From: Enoplolaimus lenunculus
Lineage: Eukaryota > Nematoda > Enoplea > Enoplida > Thoracostomopsidae
Length of the DNA stretch: 64,000 nucleotides
Assembly (NCBI GenBank): GCA_030248215.1
Contig: JASANG010003630.1
Coordinates: 35,816-99,815 of the forward strand
Reading direction: 5' to 3'
How positions within the stretch are numbered: position 1 is the stretch's first letter; every line of letters starts with the position of its first letter. The position numbers were made by a program, and so were the translations under genes. This document shows, one piece after another, positions 1-13,038 of the stretch. The notes below the pieces were generated by a model. It did not search any database. It was given only the letters and a program-made list of their open reading frames with translations, and was not told the DNA's origin.

Positions 1-87
1 ATTATTTACAATTTTTCAACTGACCCACATGTACACATCAATTTAATATTCCGATGGAGCCAGTACTCCTAACAGCATCTGACTCAC

Positions 88-3000
88 TTATAATCAATTG
101 GCGGTTTATAATTTGGATTGATCTGACTCATTTCTTGAACCATATTGTGGCGTTCTTTTTCCAACTTTTGTCGCATTCGAAACTCTCTTGTATTAGTTCG
201 AACACCTTTATTGTCATATTCCGGTTCGGGTGATGGCGACCTGTAACGATTGTACTGTATACTATTACGTTTAAATACAGTTTCGCGAAGCTAAAACTTA
301 TTTGGTATGCTGCAATTGCATGCCCTGCAAGCAATCTATTTCTGTAGTGCTGCAGTGCGCGTTGTCCAAGACAATAATATTGTAAGGAGTCAACAGACAC
401 GCAACAATTGGCTTAGATTCCTTCGCACACGCAACGTGTCTTGTCGGCAAACAAGTGCTGAAATCAGAGCTAAAACCACGCCCTGAAAACCCTGAAACAT
501 CCAGCTAAAGTTAGCAATTTTCTTAAGCTTTAAATGTAAGTCATATAATTTGAATTAAACATTGCAAGCTTTGTGCTTCTACAGCAAAGATTTTTAGAAC
601 TTGCGGCAAAACCTGGTATTAAATTTCCGAAAAGCGGGCTCACGAAATCACAACTTTTGATTCCATATGACCAATAGTGAAGATAAATATCTACTCAATT
701 TAAATAAAGCTACGCGTTAGGAAAACTATGTAAATATCAACGTGCGCGAATAACAGGCAGCGGGGAACATCCATAAATTCAATGCCGTTCGAGGATACAG
801 AACAATTATGCAGTGGTCAGTTATAAATGCCTGAAACTGAATTTTTATATCACTACGTTTTGAAATGGACAAATCAAAAGAGAGTAAAGAAAAATGAAAT
901 ATTTTCCCCAAGTTTTTCTGTTTCTTTGGATTTCAGCACTGTTAAGAAGCCGAACATTGTTATCCCGCATGCAAATTGTAATCTGAAAAATATCGCAGCA
1001 GACAAGGTAGCTGCAATGTAGCTAAAACAAATAACAGTAATACCTTAAAGCTAAAAAAGATAAAAATCTTATATAAAACTAATTATCGTGTGTGATTTTT
1101 AAAAACCGTTCGAGAAACAACAATCACAACGTCATCATAAATAGCAGAGGTCAGCAGAGCACGTATTTTGAACAATACATTCATCTCAACGCCACCTTTC
1201 GTCTGGATTAACTGGAATTCCAAAATCTCCGGAACGCAACTTTCGTGTCAATTCTTCAATTTGCAATTGCACTAAAATAGTCGCAGTTGGGGGTTTGACA
1301 ACCCCCAGAATCGCATAATATAAACATTGAAACAGTTCTATAAATAAGGAGGTGGAATCAAATGAATAACTTGAATTTCAGGACATGGATGAAAAATAGT
1401 TGGTTTGTATATGTTTGACATGTGTATATATCTATGATACAGCAGACTTATTTCGGATTCGATGAAATGATTTCGAAATTTTCCCGAATTCGTTTTGGCT
1501 TACGTATTTATACCCATTTTGATTGAAATTCAAGAATTGTGATAATAATTCCTTCAGCAACCTTCAACCCATTCTATTTTTCTTGAAAAAATTCTGAAAC
1601 ATATAATTTCGCAAGGCTCAGCAGCCTTCAGAGGTTTGGGTTTCATCTAAGTCACTTAAAAACCGCGCGTTACACGAAACCAGTACTCTCTCAAGCTTAA
1701 GTTTAAGCCAACGAAAGAGTCTAAAATGAAAAGCACATTACAAACTGTCTGTTCCATGTTAATGAATATATGTACGTATACTCCGGTGCAGGCTCCTGAA
1801 AGTGGTGGAAAACTTCACAACAGTAACGCAAAACCGTACGTAATTTTCCGAGATTTAATACAGGACTATTACGCTTCACTACATTATGATAGCTACAAGG
1901 CCAATAGTAACAAATAACGAATTATTTACAATGATTGTTTGGGCATGCTGAAGAACATGTACCTACATATGCAACAATCATGTTAAGCTAACACAGACCT
2001 CGCCCGTTTTACAACATACATAAGTAAGTTCTTCCAGTTTTACATAATAAAATACTTCTAGCTTTAAAACATCAAACCTTAAATTTGTGGTGTTCATGAC
2101 TAAATTTACTCAAAGAACTTTCGCTTGCATTATAGGTTATAATGTTGTGTGGTCAATAATCAATTTTTAACATAAAAATTAACAAAATGGTTAGAAAGTT
2201 TATTAATTAATAAATAATGTATAGTTAAACTGTTTAACAGCGGTTTAAATTTTAACAGGCAGCACAATTATGCGAGGACTGAGACAATAGTGCACTTTGC
2301 ACCAGAGTGGCACCGAATCAACGATTTGACCGAATCCGAAGCTTGCATGTTGCAAATTTCAGATATCTATAATTTTGTTGCAGAATATCAACGCAACACC
2401 TGCAGCATGACTTTAAATCGTTAATGTATTTCGCGCCCGGCCGCAGTTCTGAGAATTGTGACCAGACACAAAAAATATTGATTTATTAGCAAGTTACTAA
2501 AATTTTTGTTGCGTAAAACTTAAAAAACATTTTGTCCAACATTGTTGGGTTCGGCTTTGGACCCCCCTTGGATTTTGAGAAAAAGTGGGCCATCTTATAG
2601 ATCTCGATGAGCTTATATCAACGGTACCATTTTTATGCCTGCATGACCAACGGTCCAGAAGTTATGGCCCTCGACATTATAGTGCAAACACACACCGATT
2701 GAAACAGGAAGTATTTATCGTTGACTTTTTTGCAGTATATTTGTCTGCATTGTTCACAGTTTCAGTAAAAATTGCTTGTATAGCTGACTGTATTAGTGAT
2801 CTAATGATTTGTTAAATTATGATATTAATAGAGGCGTGCCAATTCTAAGAGCAGCCTTTCAATTCTCGAAGTACAGGAACAACTTGGCCTAAGTTTAAAT
2901 GCGGTTAAGCATTTTGAGCATTTCAAAACTTTAAACATGAAGTCTTATGAAATCATAAATAACGACCCAGATTTTCGAAAATTGACCAATTCAATAAAGC

Positions 3001-6000
3001 ATCGCTTTCACTACAGTAAGACAAGAACTAGTGGGGCTAACATTACTGCTTGCTGCTATGGATTAGGATTTTACGTTTAGAGTTTGCTATTCGTTTAAAG
3101 AACGGCAGAGCTAAAAATTTTCAATTGCAGTAACATTTTGACAATCAGAGAAATAATGTACTGTGCTACTGATATTACTTACTAACAAAAACAAACAGAT
3201 TTGCAAACGAAAAATTAGGCAAAATTTAAGTTCAATCAGCTTAAAAACCCATAATCGAAAAATTGGAATTCCGGCTTCGGAATGGAAGCCAGTCGGAATC
3301 GGAAACCAAATTTTTTTCGGAATTTTAGCCGGAATCGGAATTCCGCTGGAACCCTGGTTGCCACCCTACGTTGCCGTGTCAATCAATGTGCGGTTTAGTG
3401 GATGTCTGATTTCTTTCTCAAAACGGCAAATTTTCAATAAAATTCAAAACAGCAAATTTAGTATTTACTTACACACATATCCGCGTCGTTGTTCTTCCGT
3501 TAAATCTGTCGGTATTGTTGTCGGCATACCTGGAATCACCGCTTTCTCTTCACCCCATCGCGAACGACGCTTACGGCCACCTGCGGCTGCAGTTGCCGTT
3601 GTTGTGGACGAATCACTAATGCCAGCCTGTCCTCCTTGTTGGCTTAACTGTAAACCAAACCCAGATGCTCCAGTGATTCCAGCACTTGAAGATAGCAACA
3701 CAGGGGCCGTCATTTGCGGTTGAACTGTGCCAATAGTCGCAGTAATACATTGCCCAGATGCCATTATGGGCGGTTGTGTTTGAAGACCACCACCACCCAA
3801 ACCTACACCGGGCGGTTGTGATCCAGGAGCGGCTGGTCTCATCACTCCTGGTTGCCCTGATGCTCCCGGTCGCATTGTGGCTGGGGTACTTGGATTGGTT
3901 ATCATTAAACCTTGTTGCCATTGTTGCATGAATGCAGCCGGTGAGTTTTGTGGTGGATTCAAATTTTGAAACGATATTCCCGATACCACAGGCTGAAAGG
4001 TGAGAAAAGAATAAATATCGCTTTATGATTGGCATGACATGATATATGAATATACGTGAATACAACTAAACTACAAACGGCAATGTGCAAATTTTACTAT
4101 CATTAAAGCTACAAGGTTACGGCCGGCGCTATACTGTTGCTGACGTTTGACACGTTTGGCGCTGTTCGTCAATGCGTATCACTGTGCGGTATCGTACGCG
4201 AATTACTCACGTACGATACCGTATGATGACACGCGGTGCCGGACATGTGCGGACGGGTGACGGAGCGCAACCCTGTCACCCCATCAACTATTAAATTTTT
4301 TTAAATCTTTAAAAAGAAAAAATGATACCGCTACACTACATACACCTCTGAATTACATGAAGTCGGCCGGCGGCCAAATGAAACAAATGCGGTTTAAATA
4401 TATACAAATTTCAGCACCACATGAGTACAAACTTGTTGCGATGGTTGTATTTCGTGTCCTTCCTGTCCATTCGTCTTTCCTGAAGAGTCAAAAGTCGACG
4501 TCGGGTCTTTGTCTCGACTTCGACTACGACTCGCAGATCGCCGACGTTCTCGGTCCCGACGCCGAGATCGACTTCGTCTATCGCGATCGCGACTTCGGCT
4601 TCGACTAGTACGTCGTCGGCCAATTGAACTGCCGCCTCCGCTGAATTCGCGATCGCGACTGCCACGTCTTCTACGTCTATCGTCGTCCCGACTGCGGCCA
4701 CGTGGAGATGGCGATCTTATTGGTGATCCACGGCGTCGATCACGGTACGGTCGACTTCGGCTACGGCTACGACGCCGTGAATTTCCACGGCTATCGCGTC
4801 GTGCAGCTGGTGACCGCGAACGAGTTTTACTTGATCGCCGTCGACTGCTACCACCATCTCGCCGATCTCCTGGGGATCGGCGGCGGCCTGGCGAGCGACT
4901 TCGACTTTTCGACCGTCTAAAAATAAAAACACATGTTCAAGTTTGACTGGAAGGTAGTGATTTTCGAACCAGACTGTTATTTTCCCAGTAGATTGATAAG
5001 TACGTATATGAAAAACGATGCATGTACCGCAGGGTGCAGCCGGAATTACAATTTACTGGAACCAGAATTTGAAAAAATACAGGAAACGGAACCGGAAAAT
5101 GAAAAATACATGCCACCAAAAAATCATTTCAATTTTCTTTTTTGCAATATTACGTATTGGTAAAATAACCCTAGTTGGAGATTGGTGTCCACTTTCTCTG
5201 TTGTATTTTAGATTTTCATAATCCACGGAAGCGAAATCTACTTTCGATGGTTTATTTTCAGCGATTGTGAAGGTTTGCATACTATACTAATGAAATTATT
5301 TACTTTTTATCGTCATTTTTAAGTAAAATATCTTAGTATCTATGGACCAAATTTTAATACCGGAATTTCTAATTCCAGTGAAAATTTACCGGAACCGGAA
5401 TGTAAAATAATGCCTTAACCGGAGTTCCGGTTGCACCCTGATGCACAGAACTACGTAACTACCACTATACCTGCGTCTTGTTCGATCACTGGATATATCA
5501 TCAATGTTCGCTGAAATATCTTTCGTCTCTCCTGAGTTATCAACTCCATCATTAGCCTGCGTCACACTCTGACCAATCGGAATAAATCCCGGAGGCATAC
5601 TAGAATTCTGATTTTCTGCAACAAAATATATTTTTAAAACGCCGAGTTTTCAGTTTATGTTGTTCACAGCAACAAAATATTTGTTATAAACAATGTATAC
5701 AAATTTTTTTATGTTGCAAATGTAATAATGTGGTACGGGCAGATGCTCCAATTTCTTTCACCGAATTACTTACTGTTAGACTTTATAGGAAACAAGGAAA
5801 AAATTAGCATGAGCGAATTTTCCATTATTTCATCATCAAGCTTCCGAAATTACATCACATTTTTGATCTAACAGTTTATCAACAAAATTGAATTGCAATA
5901 CCACTCATTTCGAAATATCTATACGTATATATAACAATTTTGCCAAAACCAAAGTTTCCAATATTTAAATGATTACGAATAATTTGCCACAAAACAACAG

Positions 6001-6840
6001 TAATTGAATTTTTGCAGGATTCCGGCGTGATCCTGGTTAGAGATGTGCGGTCTTGGTTTAAAACTGAGACCGAGACTTAGACCGAGACCGGCCCATCACT
6101 GAAAAAACTAAAATTTTCAAAAGCAATTATTTCTAATGGTTTTTTTTGTAGTTTTGAGTTTTCCTAATTTATGTTGTTTCAGAATATCTGCTCATAATTA
6201 TTGCGTAACTAAAATTCAGATTCACAGCGACTTCAACAATACAGCAATACATTAGCTGAATCCTTGACTTCTGGTCTCGTTCCAAACAACCGAGACTAAA
6301 AAACCGCGACCGAGATTACCATCCCTGACCCTTGTAGATATGAGGGCGCAACCGGAATTCGAATTTGCCGGAACCGGAATTTGAAAAATTACCGGAAACG
6401 GAACAGGAAAGTGAAAAACCATGCCACCGAAAAATTCATTTTAGTTTCTTTTTTGCAATATTACTGGTGGAATAACCATTTATATACTATACGAATGAAA
6501 TCTATAATTTTTATCGTCATTTTTTAGTAAAATATCTTAATTTCCACCCACCAAAATGTAATATATACAGGAATTTTTAATTTCGGTAAAAATTTACCGG
6601 AACCGGAACCAGAAGGTTAAAAAATGCTAGAACCGTAATTCCGGTTGCACCATGGTAGATATAAAGCACAGGTTGCTCCTACCATGAAATATAAGACATT
6701 TAAAAATTATACAATTATACGCTTAGTATCGTAATCAACAAGTCACAGGAATCAGACAAACCTTTTTCAGCATCTTGACCGCCTCCTATCGCCCTGCGTT
6801 TCCCAAGTGGAGTAGCGTTACTTCCGGTACCCGGAAACAT
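88..6840 (-). CDS. SF1: Splicing factor 1 (branch-point binding protein), 5' part; 3' part off window
   Basis: Six coding exons read leftward: 6840-6762, 5615-5471, 4916-4433, 3992-3473, 1271-1196 and 240-88. All joins are GT-AG and keep phase, giving 485 codons before the window edge. The start [16 protein letters not shown] resembles the animal SF1 N-terminus (ATGANATPL). Residues 75-210 form an RS domain. A Gln/Pro/Gly-rich linker follows, then the U2AF ligand motif RKRRSRW (Trp near 382), [35 protein letters not shown], the SPSP motif and [19 protein letters not shown]1 binds the intron branch point and U2AF65 in the nucleus during early spliceosome assembly. SPSP is the known kinase site of this family. 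The KH domain and zinc knuckle must lie to the left. Insect and nematode SF1 also have an N-terminal RS domain; vertebrate SF1 does not. Introns carry hAT-like elements (5030-5440, 6038-6327, 6342-6654). Confidence 0.95.
241..3472 (-). other. SF1 introns 4 and 5
   Basis: Two introns surround the small exon at 1196-1271. They are AT-rich. Near 3268-3365 on the plus strand there is a GGAATCGGAATTCCGG-rich stretch, GGAACCCTGGTTGCCACCCT, which looks like the remains of one end of the hAT-like CCGGAACC family seen elsewhere. Nothing else recognisable was seen at 300-1150 or 1300-3200. The scattered 60-90 codon frames there have no coding features. Confidence 0.5.
4433..4916 (-). CDS. SF1: SF1 exon 3: RS-domain exon
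   Basis: This 484-nt exon lies between the acceptor ttttatttttag and a GTTTGT donor. It encodes about 161 residues dominated by RS, RSRSRS, RRRS and RDRE runs, ending in a Ser/Gly/Gln tail (HEIQPSQQ). It enters with one base that completes AG|A and leaves in phase 0, joining cleanly to exon 4 at CCT GTG GTA. The plus strand of the same stretch also looks like an Arg/Leu-rich open frame. That frame is the mirror of the CGA/CGT/AGT codon repeats and is not a gene. RS domains are phosphorylated and contact other splicing factors. Confidence 0.9.
5030..5440. mobile_element. hAT-like miniature element, CCGGAACC family
   Basis: The left end CAGGGTGCAGCCGGAAT is mirrored by the right end CCGGTTGCACCCTG. 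Flanks atgtaccg and atgcacag match at 6 of 8 bases, fitting an eroded 8-bp target duplication of hAT transposons. Subterminal ACCGGAAC/GGAACCGGAA motifs repeat near both ends. No transposase frame is present. It lies in SF1 intron 2, 30 bases inside the exon 2 donor. Confidence 0.75.
6038..6327. mobile_element. hAT-like miniature element, CGAGACC family
   Basis: The ends tagagatgtgcggtctt and attaccatccctg are inverted copies of CAGGGATGNNCGGTCTCGG. Both ends are packed with GAGACCGAGAC / GGTCTCG motifs. The flanks atcctggt and acccttgt match at 6 of 8 bases, as expected of an old 8-bp duplication. The centre is AT-rich and noncoding. Confidence 0.65.
6342..6654. mobile_element. hAT-like miniature element, CCGGAACC family, with perfect 8-bp duplication
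   Basis: The element has ends GAGGGCGCAACCGG and CCGGTTGCACCATG and is flanked by GTAGATAT on both sides (6334-6341 and 6655-6662). A perfect 8-bp duplication plus CAGGG-type ends indicates hAT transposition. The interior is similar to 5030-5440 (gccaccgaaaaattcat, ttttatcgtcattttt). It lies in SF1 intron 1 close to the first coding exon. Confidence 0.85.
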
Positions 6841-8640
6841 CACGAAGTCGTATATATTTATATATCAAATACTTAATGCCTACGTGAATATATAAGCGGT
6901 TGAGCCTAAAACAGTACGTATGGACTCAAATATACAGGGGAACTCCAGGTTAAGACAATGACCGGTAAACCCAAAGCGAAAGGAGGCTCAGGACTTTACA
7001 AAAGTCTTCGCATGTGGAACCCTTACGGACATTTCCGCCCCGGACACTACAGACGTATACGAACCCAAGGACAAAAATTACATTTTCAACATTAAACAAT
7101 TCTCTAATAGGAAATTGAATTAGGTACATCTAGCTATTTCTTGCTCCTCCTGTAAATAATTCCTGTTGTGCTTGCGGTGTCCAAATCTGGAGTCAGCAGA
7201 GATCGATAAAATACATCGGCCTTCCTTTCCCTTTTGCTACCTTTTCTTACACCTTGGTCTCTGTCGTCTGTTGTCAATTTCGAGCTATTAACTATTATCT
7301 TGTCTACTACGTTCGAATTAGTAGTAATTTTTCGGTCGAATGGTCATTGTTCATAAATTAGCTGCTGTCAAAATTGTCAAGACCCGTTGATATTGAATTT
7401 GATACTAACCGGCATTTTGCTTATTTTGTGTTGGTATTACTCCACATTAAAACAAGCTTGCTGGGGGCCCCAGGACTTTTCTAAGCCAAAAATTTTCAAT
7501 GTTAAAACATAAAGACCTGGACTTTTTTTGAGGCGGACATTCGGCAAAATGTGATTTTACATTACGCTGAGTACTCATAAATTTTTTAATAGCGTTACAA
7601 ATACCGGTAGTAACTAGTACAATTCAATAATGAACTGAAAAAAGCACAATTATATGAAGTCCGTTTCATGGCATACAGCATTCGAAAGCACCTTGCAGCA
7701 ACAAGTTCAACCCGCCTGAGCCTTATGATAAACTGAAGCTGTGACTAATATATAAAATATATGTTAATCACAGTTTCAATTATAGATTATCTATATTTTA
7801 TATAATTGTGCTTCTTTCAACTTCTGGTAAAGTTGTCAGTAATATTAGTTTTTGTAGTTCCGATTCCGATTTCGATATAAATTTGCTGTTCCGATTTCGA
7901 TTTTGATATAGTCCAGTTCCACTTTGCACCCTGACATATAAATACAAAATATAGTTGTAGCTAACCTCGTTTTATTAGTTAATAGTTTGTATTGTTTAGA
8001 ATCTTGGCGTTTTCGCAATTACTGGCATTAAGATCTTGTTTGGTGTTCAAAGTTTGAGATCGGACTTAATTCTGCTTTCACCAAGGTTTTCACAGCGAAT
8101 CTAGGGAGTGGTATAGTAGCATTATCGGAGACCAATCCTTACCTAAACGGTAGGTTGTCCAACGCCGACAACACTACACTTCAGATCTTTTGGAAATTTC
8201 CGTTTTCGACCAGTCTAGACCTTACTATCGGGTACTGCACCATGGAATGCCAGAATTAATCGCACACGCATAAAAAGTCTACACGTAATACATGCTCCAT
8301 TCGCTAACCAGTTGAGTGTCAAAGTGGTATTGTCGCTTCTGTAGTTTTCCTTGCTCTTGCTTGCGTGAGTTTGTGTTGCGCACGGTTTGTAGTTGCGGAC
8401 AGGTTCAGCTATTTTGCATATTATTTTTGATGTAATTATATATTGTTTTGCGAATTAGCAAGCAATGATGACAGCATTATGTTTCGGTTTGTTTTGTACT
8501 GTCTTTGTAGTTACACTGGTTTTGCATCGATTGACTGTTGCTAGCGGATAGCACGTACGGGTCACGGAATTAGCGCTGTTTAAGCGGAACACTTTTATTA
8601 GCAACGTTGTGGTTTTCAGCAATTATTTACTTCGTTCAGC
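6841..8640. other. Intergenic, upstream of SF1
   Basis: AT-rich sequence with no gene seen. At about 7858-7935 there is a short GATTTCGATATA-rich piece ending in ttgcaccctgac, which resembles one end of the hAT-like CCGGAACC family. The SF1 promoter and 5' untranslated exon(s) should lie in the first part, but I see no clear TATA or initiator to mark. Confidence 0.4.
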
Positions 8641-8743
8641 CACCGCCTGGAACTAGATTTTTGGTCCACTAATACGGAAACAAATTCTGTTCCGGAACTT
8701 CCTACTCAGGCTGTTGCCTGATATTCCGTTGCTGTGCCTGAAT

Positions 8744-8860
8744 CAGGGATGTGCGGTCTCGGTCAAAAACGGAGGCCCGAGATCGAGACTGTTTGGTCTC
8801 GGACTCGGTCAATTTTTTACCGTTACCGAGCATAAAAATAAAATTTTTTCTAACAAAAGT
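8744..8860. mobile_element. Partial hAT-like CGAGACC-family element
   Basis: Starts with cagggatgtgcggtctcgg, matching the end of the element at 6038-6327, followed by gagatcgagactg and ggtctcggactcgg repeats. The matching right end (CCATCCCTG) was not found nearby, so it is a fragment. It sits beside the glutamine-rich relic that follows. Confidence 0.5.
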
Positions 8861-8899
8861 TTTGAATGTTTTTTCGTTGACCACAATGGTCCTCACAAG

Positions 8900-11160
8900 G
8901 TCTACACGCGCCTGGCTCAATTAATACAAGACGGACATATTACAGTTTTTGGATTACGTTTCTGCGATACCAGCTACAAGTTGCAAAGGCGACTCAACAG
9001 AAAGAAACGTCGGCAGCGTCACTTGTTCAGAGTCTACCGCAAATGGTTATGCGTAGTCAACTCGATGGCCATGCTGCACAAGCCAATTTGTCACCGAAAA
9101 ATCGACTTGATCAAGCAACCAGAATCAGAACAAGCAACAATGGCGATGGTGGAGAAGGACTGGCAATATGCAGCAGTCTACGGCGTGTTCTAACGCGACA
9201 ATGTTCCACTATGGTGTGGTAACGCAGCAAGCCGTGTCGATGTCGCGTGATGGTACCGTTGGACAAACATCTTTGGGACTGATCAGTGTCGATGGATAAC
9301 CGACCGTTGGCAGAAATAAGTTCGTCAGGTATCTCGGCGGCAGAGATGGATAAAATGTATGCATGACGGGTTCGATAGTAGTTTTGAACACACGTATAGG
9401 CGTGGGCACCGTTGTTGTTAGTCAAATAATGATGAAGGCCCAAAGCGAAGCAGACAATCTTCGTCCCATTCGACTAAAAAACTACCTGAATTTGGCGATT
9501 TGACATTCGAAAAAGACAAGAAAATTTTGAACCCTATATTTCAGCAAAATGTGAAGAAAAGTTTGCTTGAGGAAAAGGATGCCCCTTTGCCTGTTAAAAG
9601 TCAAGCTGTATTTGAAACAAACGTTATGTAAGATGCTAAGTTTAAAAATGTGGTAGACATATTTTTCGGACTGATGTTCAACCGGATATGGGACAACAGT
9701 CAACGCCAATGACTGTGAACGACAGCTGGCATGTCTTGCCGCATATATACAATACATAATGTGCAGAAAATCGGTACTCAACCACCTTTAGTTCAACCGT
9801 CAATCAGTGTGCCGACGATACATGTGAAGGAACGATGGTAAATGTTTCCGCGGAAGGTGCGACCGTCGCGACCGGTGCAGTTGGTTTTGCGACGGATTTA
9901 TCAACAGCGGCATCGGTGGGGGTTAAATCGGCGACAAATGTTCCAAAGAAATGGACACAGTTCGATTACGATTCACCCTAACGGGACACAGTTCGATTAC
10001 GATGCATCACACTATGACAGTTTGAATCAACCAGCCGATCGTTGTCGATGGTGTTCAATATGGCGACGTGTCAGCGACAGCGTATACGAGTGGTCAATTT
10101 TTCCCACCGCCTGCATCCGACATAGATCAAACACAATCGAGAACTGCAGTTGATGGCGTGCTCAAAGAATTGGGACTAATGGGCCCACATCTGGCACAAC
10201 GATATGGCGGTCAAAGTGGATATGGAACACAGGCTGTCCGTATGAATTTTGAAGCTACGTGTACAGTGGTTCGATCGCAGTTCGAACAAGTCAAGTCGAA
10301 GTCGGGTGACATTTAGACAACCGCGGCGGCTCAAGCGCCCCTAATGTGAAGTGAACAAACGCAGATTGTCAAATCAAACGACGGTTGGTAATGTTGAGCA
10401 ACCGACTTACGCTCAAGCCGTGCTTGATCAATGACAATTGGCGATGACTGGTACGAACCAGGTAACACAGAGTGGCAGCAACAGTCTCCATGTCTGGTAT
10501 GGTTGGTCACCCGCAAACGTATCCATCTGTTGGTGGTGCAGCTTCGATGCAAGTGACATGTGGTTATCCAAAATGGAGTCTCGGTGACACATTGATGTAC
10601 GATCCTTAGGCACAAGGCGCCGTCGTGCGAGTTACGGGAGCACAACAGGCCGGTCCTGCACAACAGGCCGGTCCTGCCCCTGCTCAACAACAGCAACAAA
10701 GGGATCCATCAAACGAATTGTTTTTCCAAAGCTTGCCGTTGAAACAACGTATGGCGTTTACGACTGTATGGTACCGACCCGATGGAGTCACATCAACACG
10801 TATTGACTAACGCAAGCTGGACTGGGACAGGCATCGCATGCTGTGCCGAGTGGGAACGTCTACGTTGGACATGCAACCGGAAACAACAGACCACCACCTT
10901 CGTTGGGTCAACAGACCCAAAACAGAGCCCAATGGGTCGGACACGGAATGTTATGTGTCTTGCCAAACTCTTGCGTACAAGTCTAGTCGCATTTAACAAA
11001 GTGTTGGTCGACTCAGATCAAGACAGGAACCCCCTCAGCACCATACGAGCTCAACAGACGATATACCGTTTTTCCTCAGTGGATTATCGTTCATCTAAGG
11101 ATGTAAACGTGTGCCGTCGAAATATTTTCGTCCAACAGCTCCATGATTCATACGATATCT
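8900..11160 (+). pseudogene. Decayed Gln/Pro-rich coding relic, origin unknown
   Basis: The stretch is visibly richer in G and C than its surroundings. It has many short open segments in changing plus-strand frames with protein-like composition: KKLPEFGDLTFEKDKKILNP near 9473, SATAYTSGQFFPPPASDID near 10075, and QQAGPAPAQQQQQRDPSNEL near 10650. No introns with clear splice sites divide the segments. This fits a processed copy or an old gene broken in many places. I do not recognise the family; the Gln/Ala/Pro content suggests a nuclear or RNA-linked protein, but that is only composition. A coding segment of an old element is also possible. Confidence 0.4.
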
Positions 11161-13038
11161 AGTTCGTGTACGATATCGAGTTCGCTAAGGGTCCGTAGGC
11201 TGAGAGTTCGATCCCTGCTCAGGAGGCCCGATTTTCCAGCTCAGCTGCTTAGTTGAAACGTCCGAAGGGCCGGTTACTACCAAGACTGATATTCCCCTTA
11301 ATTGCTCCGAAACATATGGCCTCGCCGGTATCGAAGCCTGAACGTCTATACTACCCCTTACACGATGCGGATGGTATCATAACTTTCTTTAGTACTATAT
11401 GTGCACCTGTGACTTAGCATTACACAAACTATGCATGTACATACATATGCACCACGTATACCAACACATTTGCAACAGCCTCCAGTTCATATTCCACATG
11501 TCATCGCTTTCCAATAATTTTCCAAAAATTGTAAAATTTTAGTGTTTCATGGCGTTAGTATCAGTGTCAATCACCTCACAAATTTCTGTTGCAGTAGCTA
11601 TGACTCCCAAAGCATAGATTTTTCTATTATGAAACTAAAGAAAAATATTTTGCATAGGAAATCATTTTCAAGTTCCGAATAATATACAAATGTAGAGGCT
11701 TCAGCGAGCAACGGTATAAAAAATTACTGTTCTAAGGTGACTAAAATTATTAACCGTACGAGCAGCATATGCCGTTAGAAACATGCACACACTACTAAAA
11801 CAAACTGTTCAGGAATGGGTATAAAGAACTCAGTTTAATAACAAACTCTGTTGCAATAAAATGTCCTAATACAATTAGAACTTGTCTTTTTGTAGAGCCC
11901 AAGGACGACGCACACGCTCAGACAATGCCGGAGCAGACAGGGGTGAGGGCTTCCAAATAATTCTGAGTGGGGCTTTCAAACTCACGAACGAAGCGAGCAT
12001 GAAGCCAAATACATGTTGTAACTTCGGCAGTTTTTCTTTCAACATGCTGGGGTGGGAGCCTTTTACAGGTAGTGGCCCTTCCAAATGGCGGTATGGGGGT
12101 GGCTGCTCGGGCCCTGCCCTCTGCTACAGCATTCCTAAATGTCAATGCAGCCATACTGCACAATGCTTATTTGCCGACAATATAAAACGGGACACTGTAT
12201 GTAGGTCTATTGTTTCACAGCCCTCACAGTGTGGATTTCTTTCAGAATTTGAGAAATTTGCAGGCCGTTAATAAATTTATGGTTTTTGGCTGCACTGTTG
12301 CCGAAAACACCAAATTGTCTACTAATTTGTATTTGTATTAAGTGAGATTCGGTGAAACTAAGTTTTGTAAACCCTGACTCCGACAGAGTCAAGTTCGATT
12401 CACTGTTGACTCTGCTGGAGTCAAATTTGACTTAGTTTGTTTAGTCAGGAAAAACCTGTCCGAGAGAGTCAATTTGACTCCCCATTTTTTACAGTGTAAG
12501 CAGTTAAAATTATCGGCTTAGGCGATGAAACTGCGAGTTTTACAAAATTATTTTGTATGGTAGGCGGTAAAACTGCAAGTTTTACAAAATTAATTTGTTT
12601 GGTGCTTTTATTTTAACATCTGGTGCAATAATTCACAGGTAAAAAATTGCTGAGAGTTCGTAAAATAAGCGTAAAACCATTGTATATTTTGAGTGTTTAA
12701 CGAAAAACCAAAGACACGCGAATGCAAACTATTATACTATGATTAACTTGATGTAAAATGCATATATTTGTGTGTTTTTGCATTTCTGCAACGCTTAGTG
12801 GAAATAAATTTTTTAATTTCTTCTCAGGCCTTAAAACCGTAACCTAGAGGGAGCAAAACTATAAGTAATGCTTTAATGGGCGGCCGGCCGAAACGGCCAA
12901 TGTTACTTTTAGGGGCGTCCAGGGTTCTGGTGCGCCTATAAAAGACTAGGTTTAGATTCAAAATTACATTTTTTGCTTGCTTAGGCTTGTGTCCTTTGGC
13001 TGAGTTTCCCGAGTGAAGAAACTGCTCGATACACGTAA
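11161..13038. other. Intergenic, mostly repeat remains
   Basis: At 11170-11235 a stretch with gagttcgatccctgctc resembles a tRNA B box and may be a SINE scrap. Around 11930-12165 lies a GC-richer block (gtggctgctcgggccctgcc) that shares words with 34830-34965 (cattcgtt/gctcgattcgttcgaga, atgctgtgcagcccc), probably an old hAT-like element. No gene is seen. Confidence 0.4.
12360..12496. mobile_element. Partial GAGTC-type mariner-like miniature element
   Basis: Contains gactccgacagagtcaagttcg, gtcaggaaaaacctgtccgagagagtcaatttgactccccattttttacagtg, followed by TA. It matches the right half of the fuller copies at 34138-34338 and 39771-39943. The left half is degraded. Confidence 0.6.

Noticed and set aside
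4509-4946. 145-codon Arg/Leu-rich plus-strand frame
   Set aside because: It is the complement of the SF1 RS-domain exon; the minus strand has matching splice sites and homology.
8714-9193. 159-codon frame as an intact gene
   Set aside because: It begins inside a hAT-like element end and runs into the decayed Gln-rich block; no domain and no splice structure.
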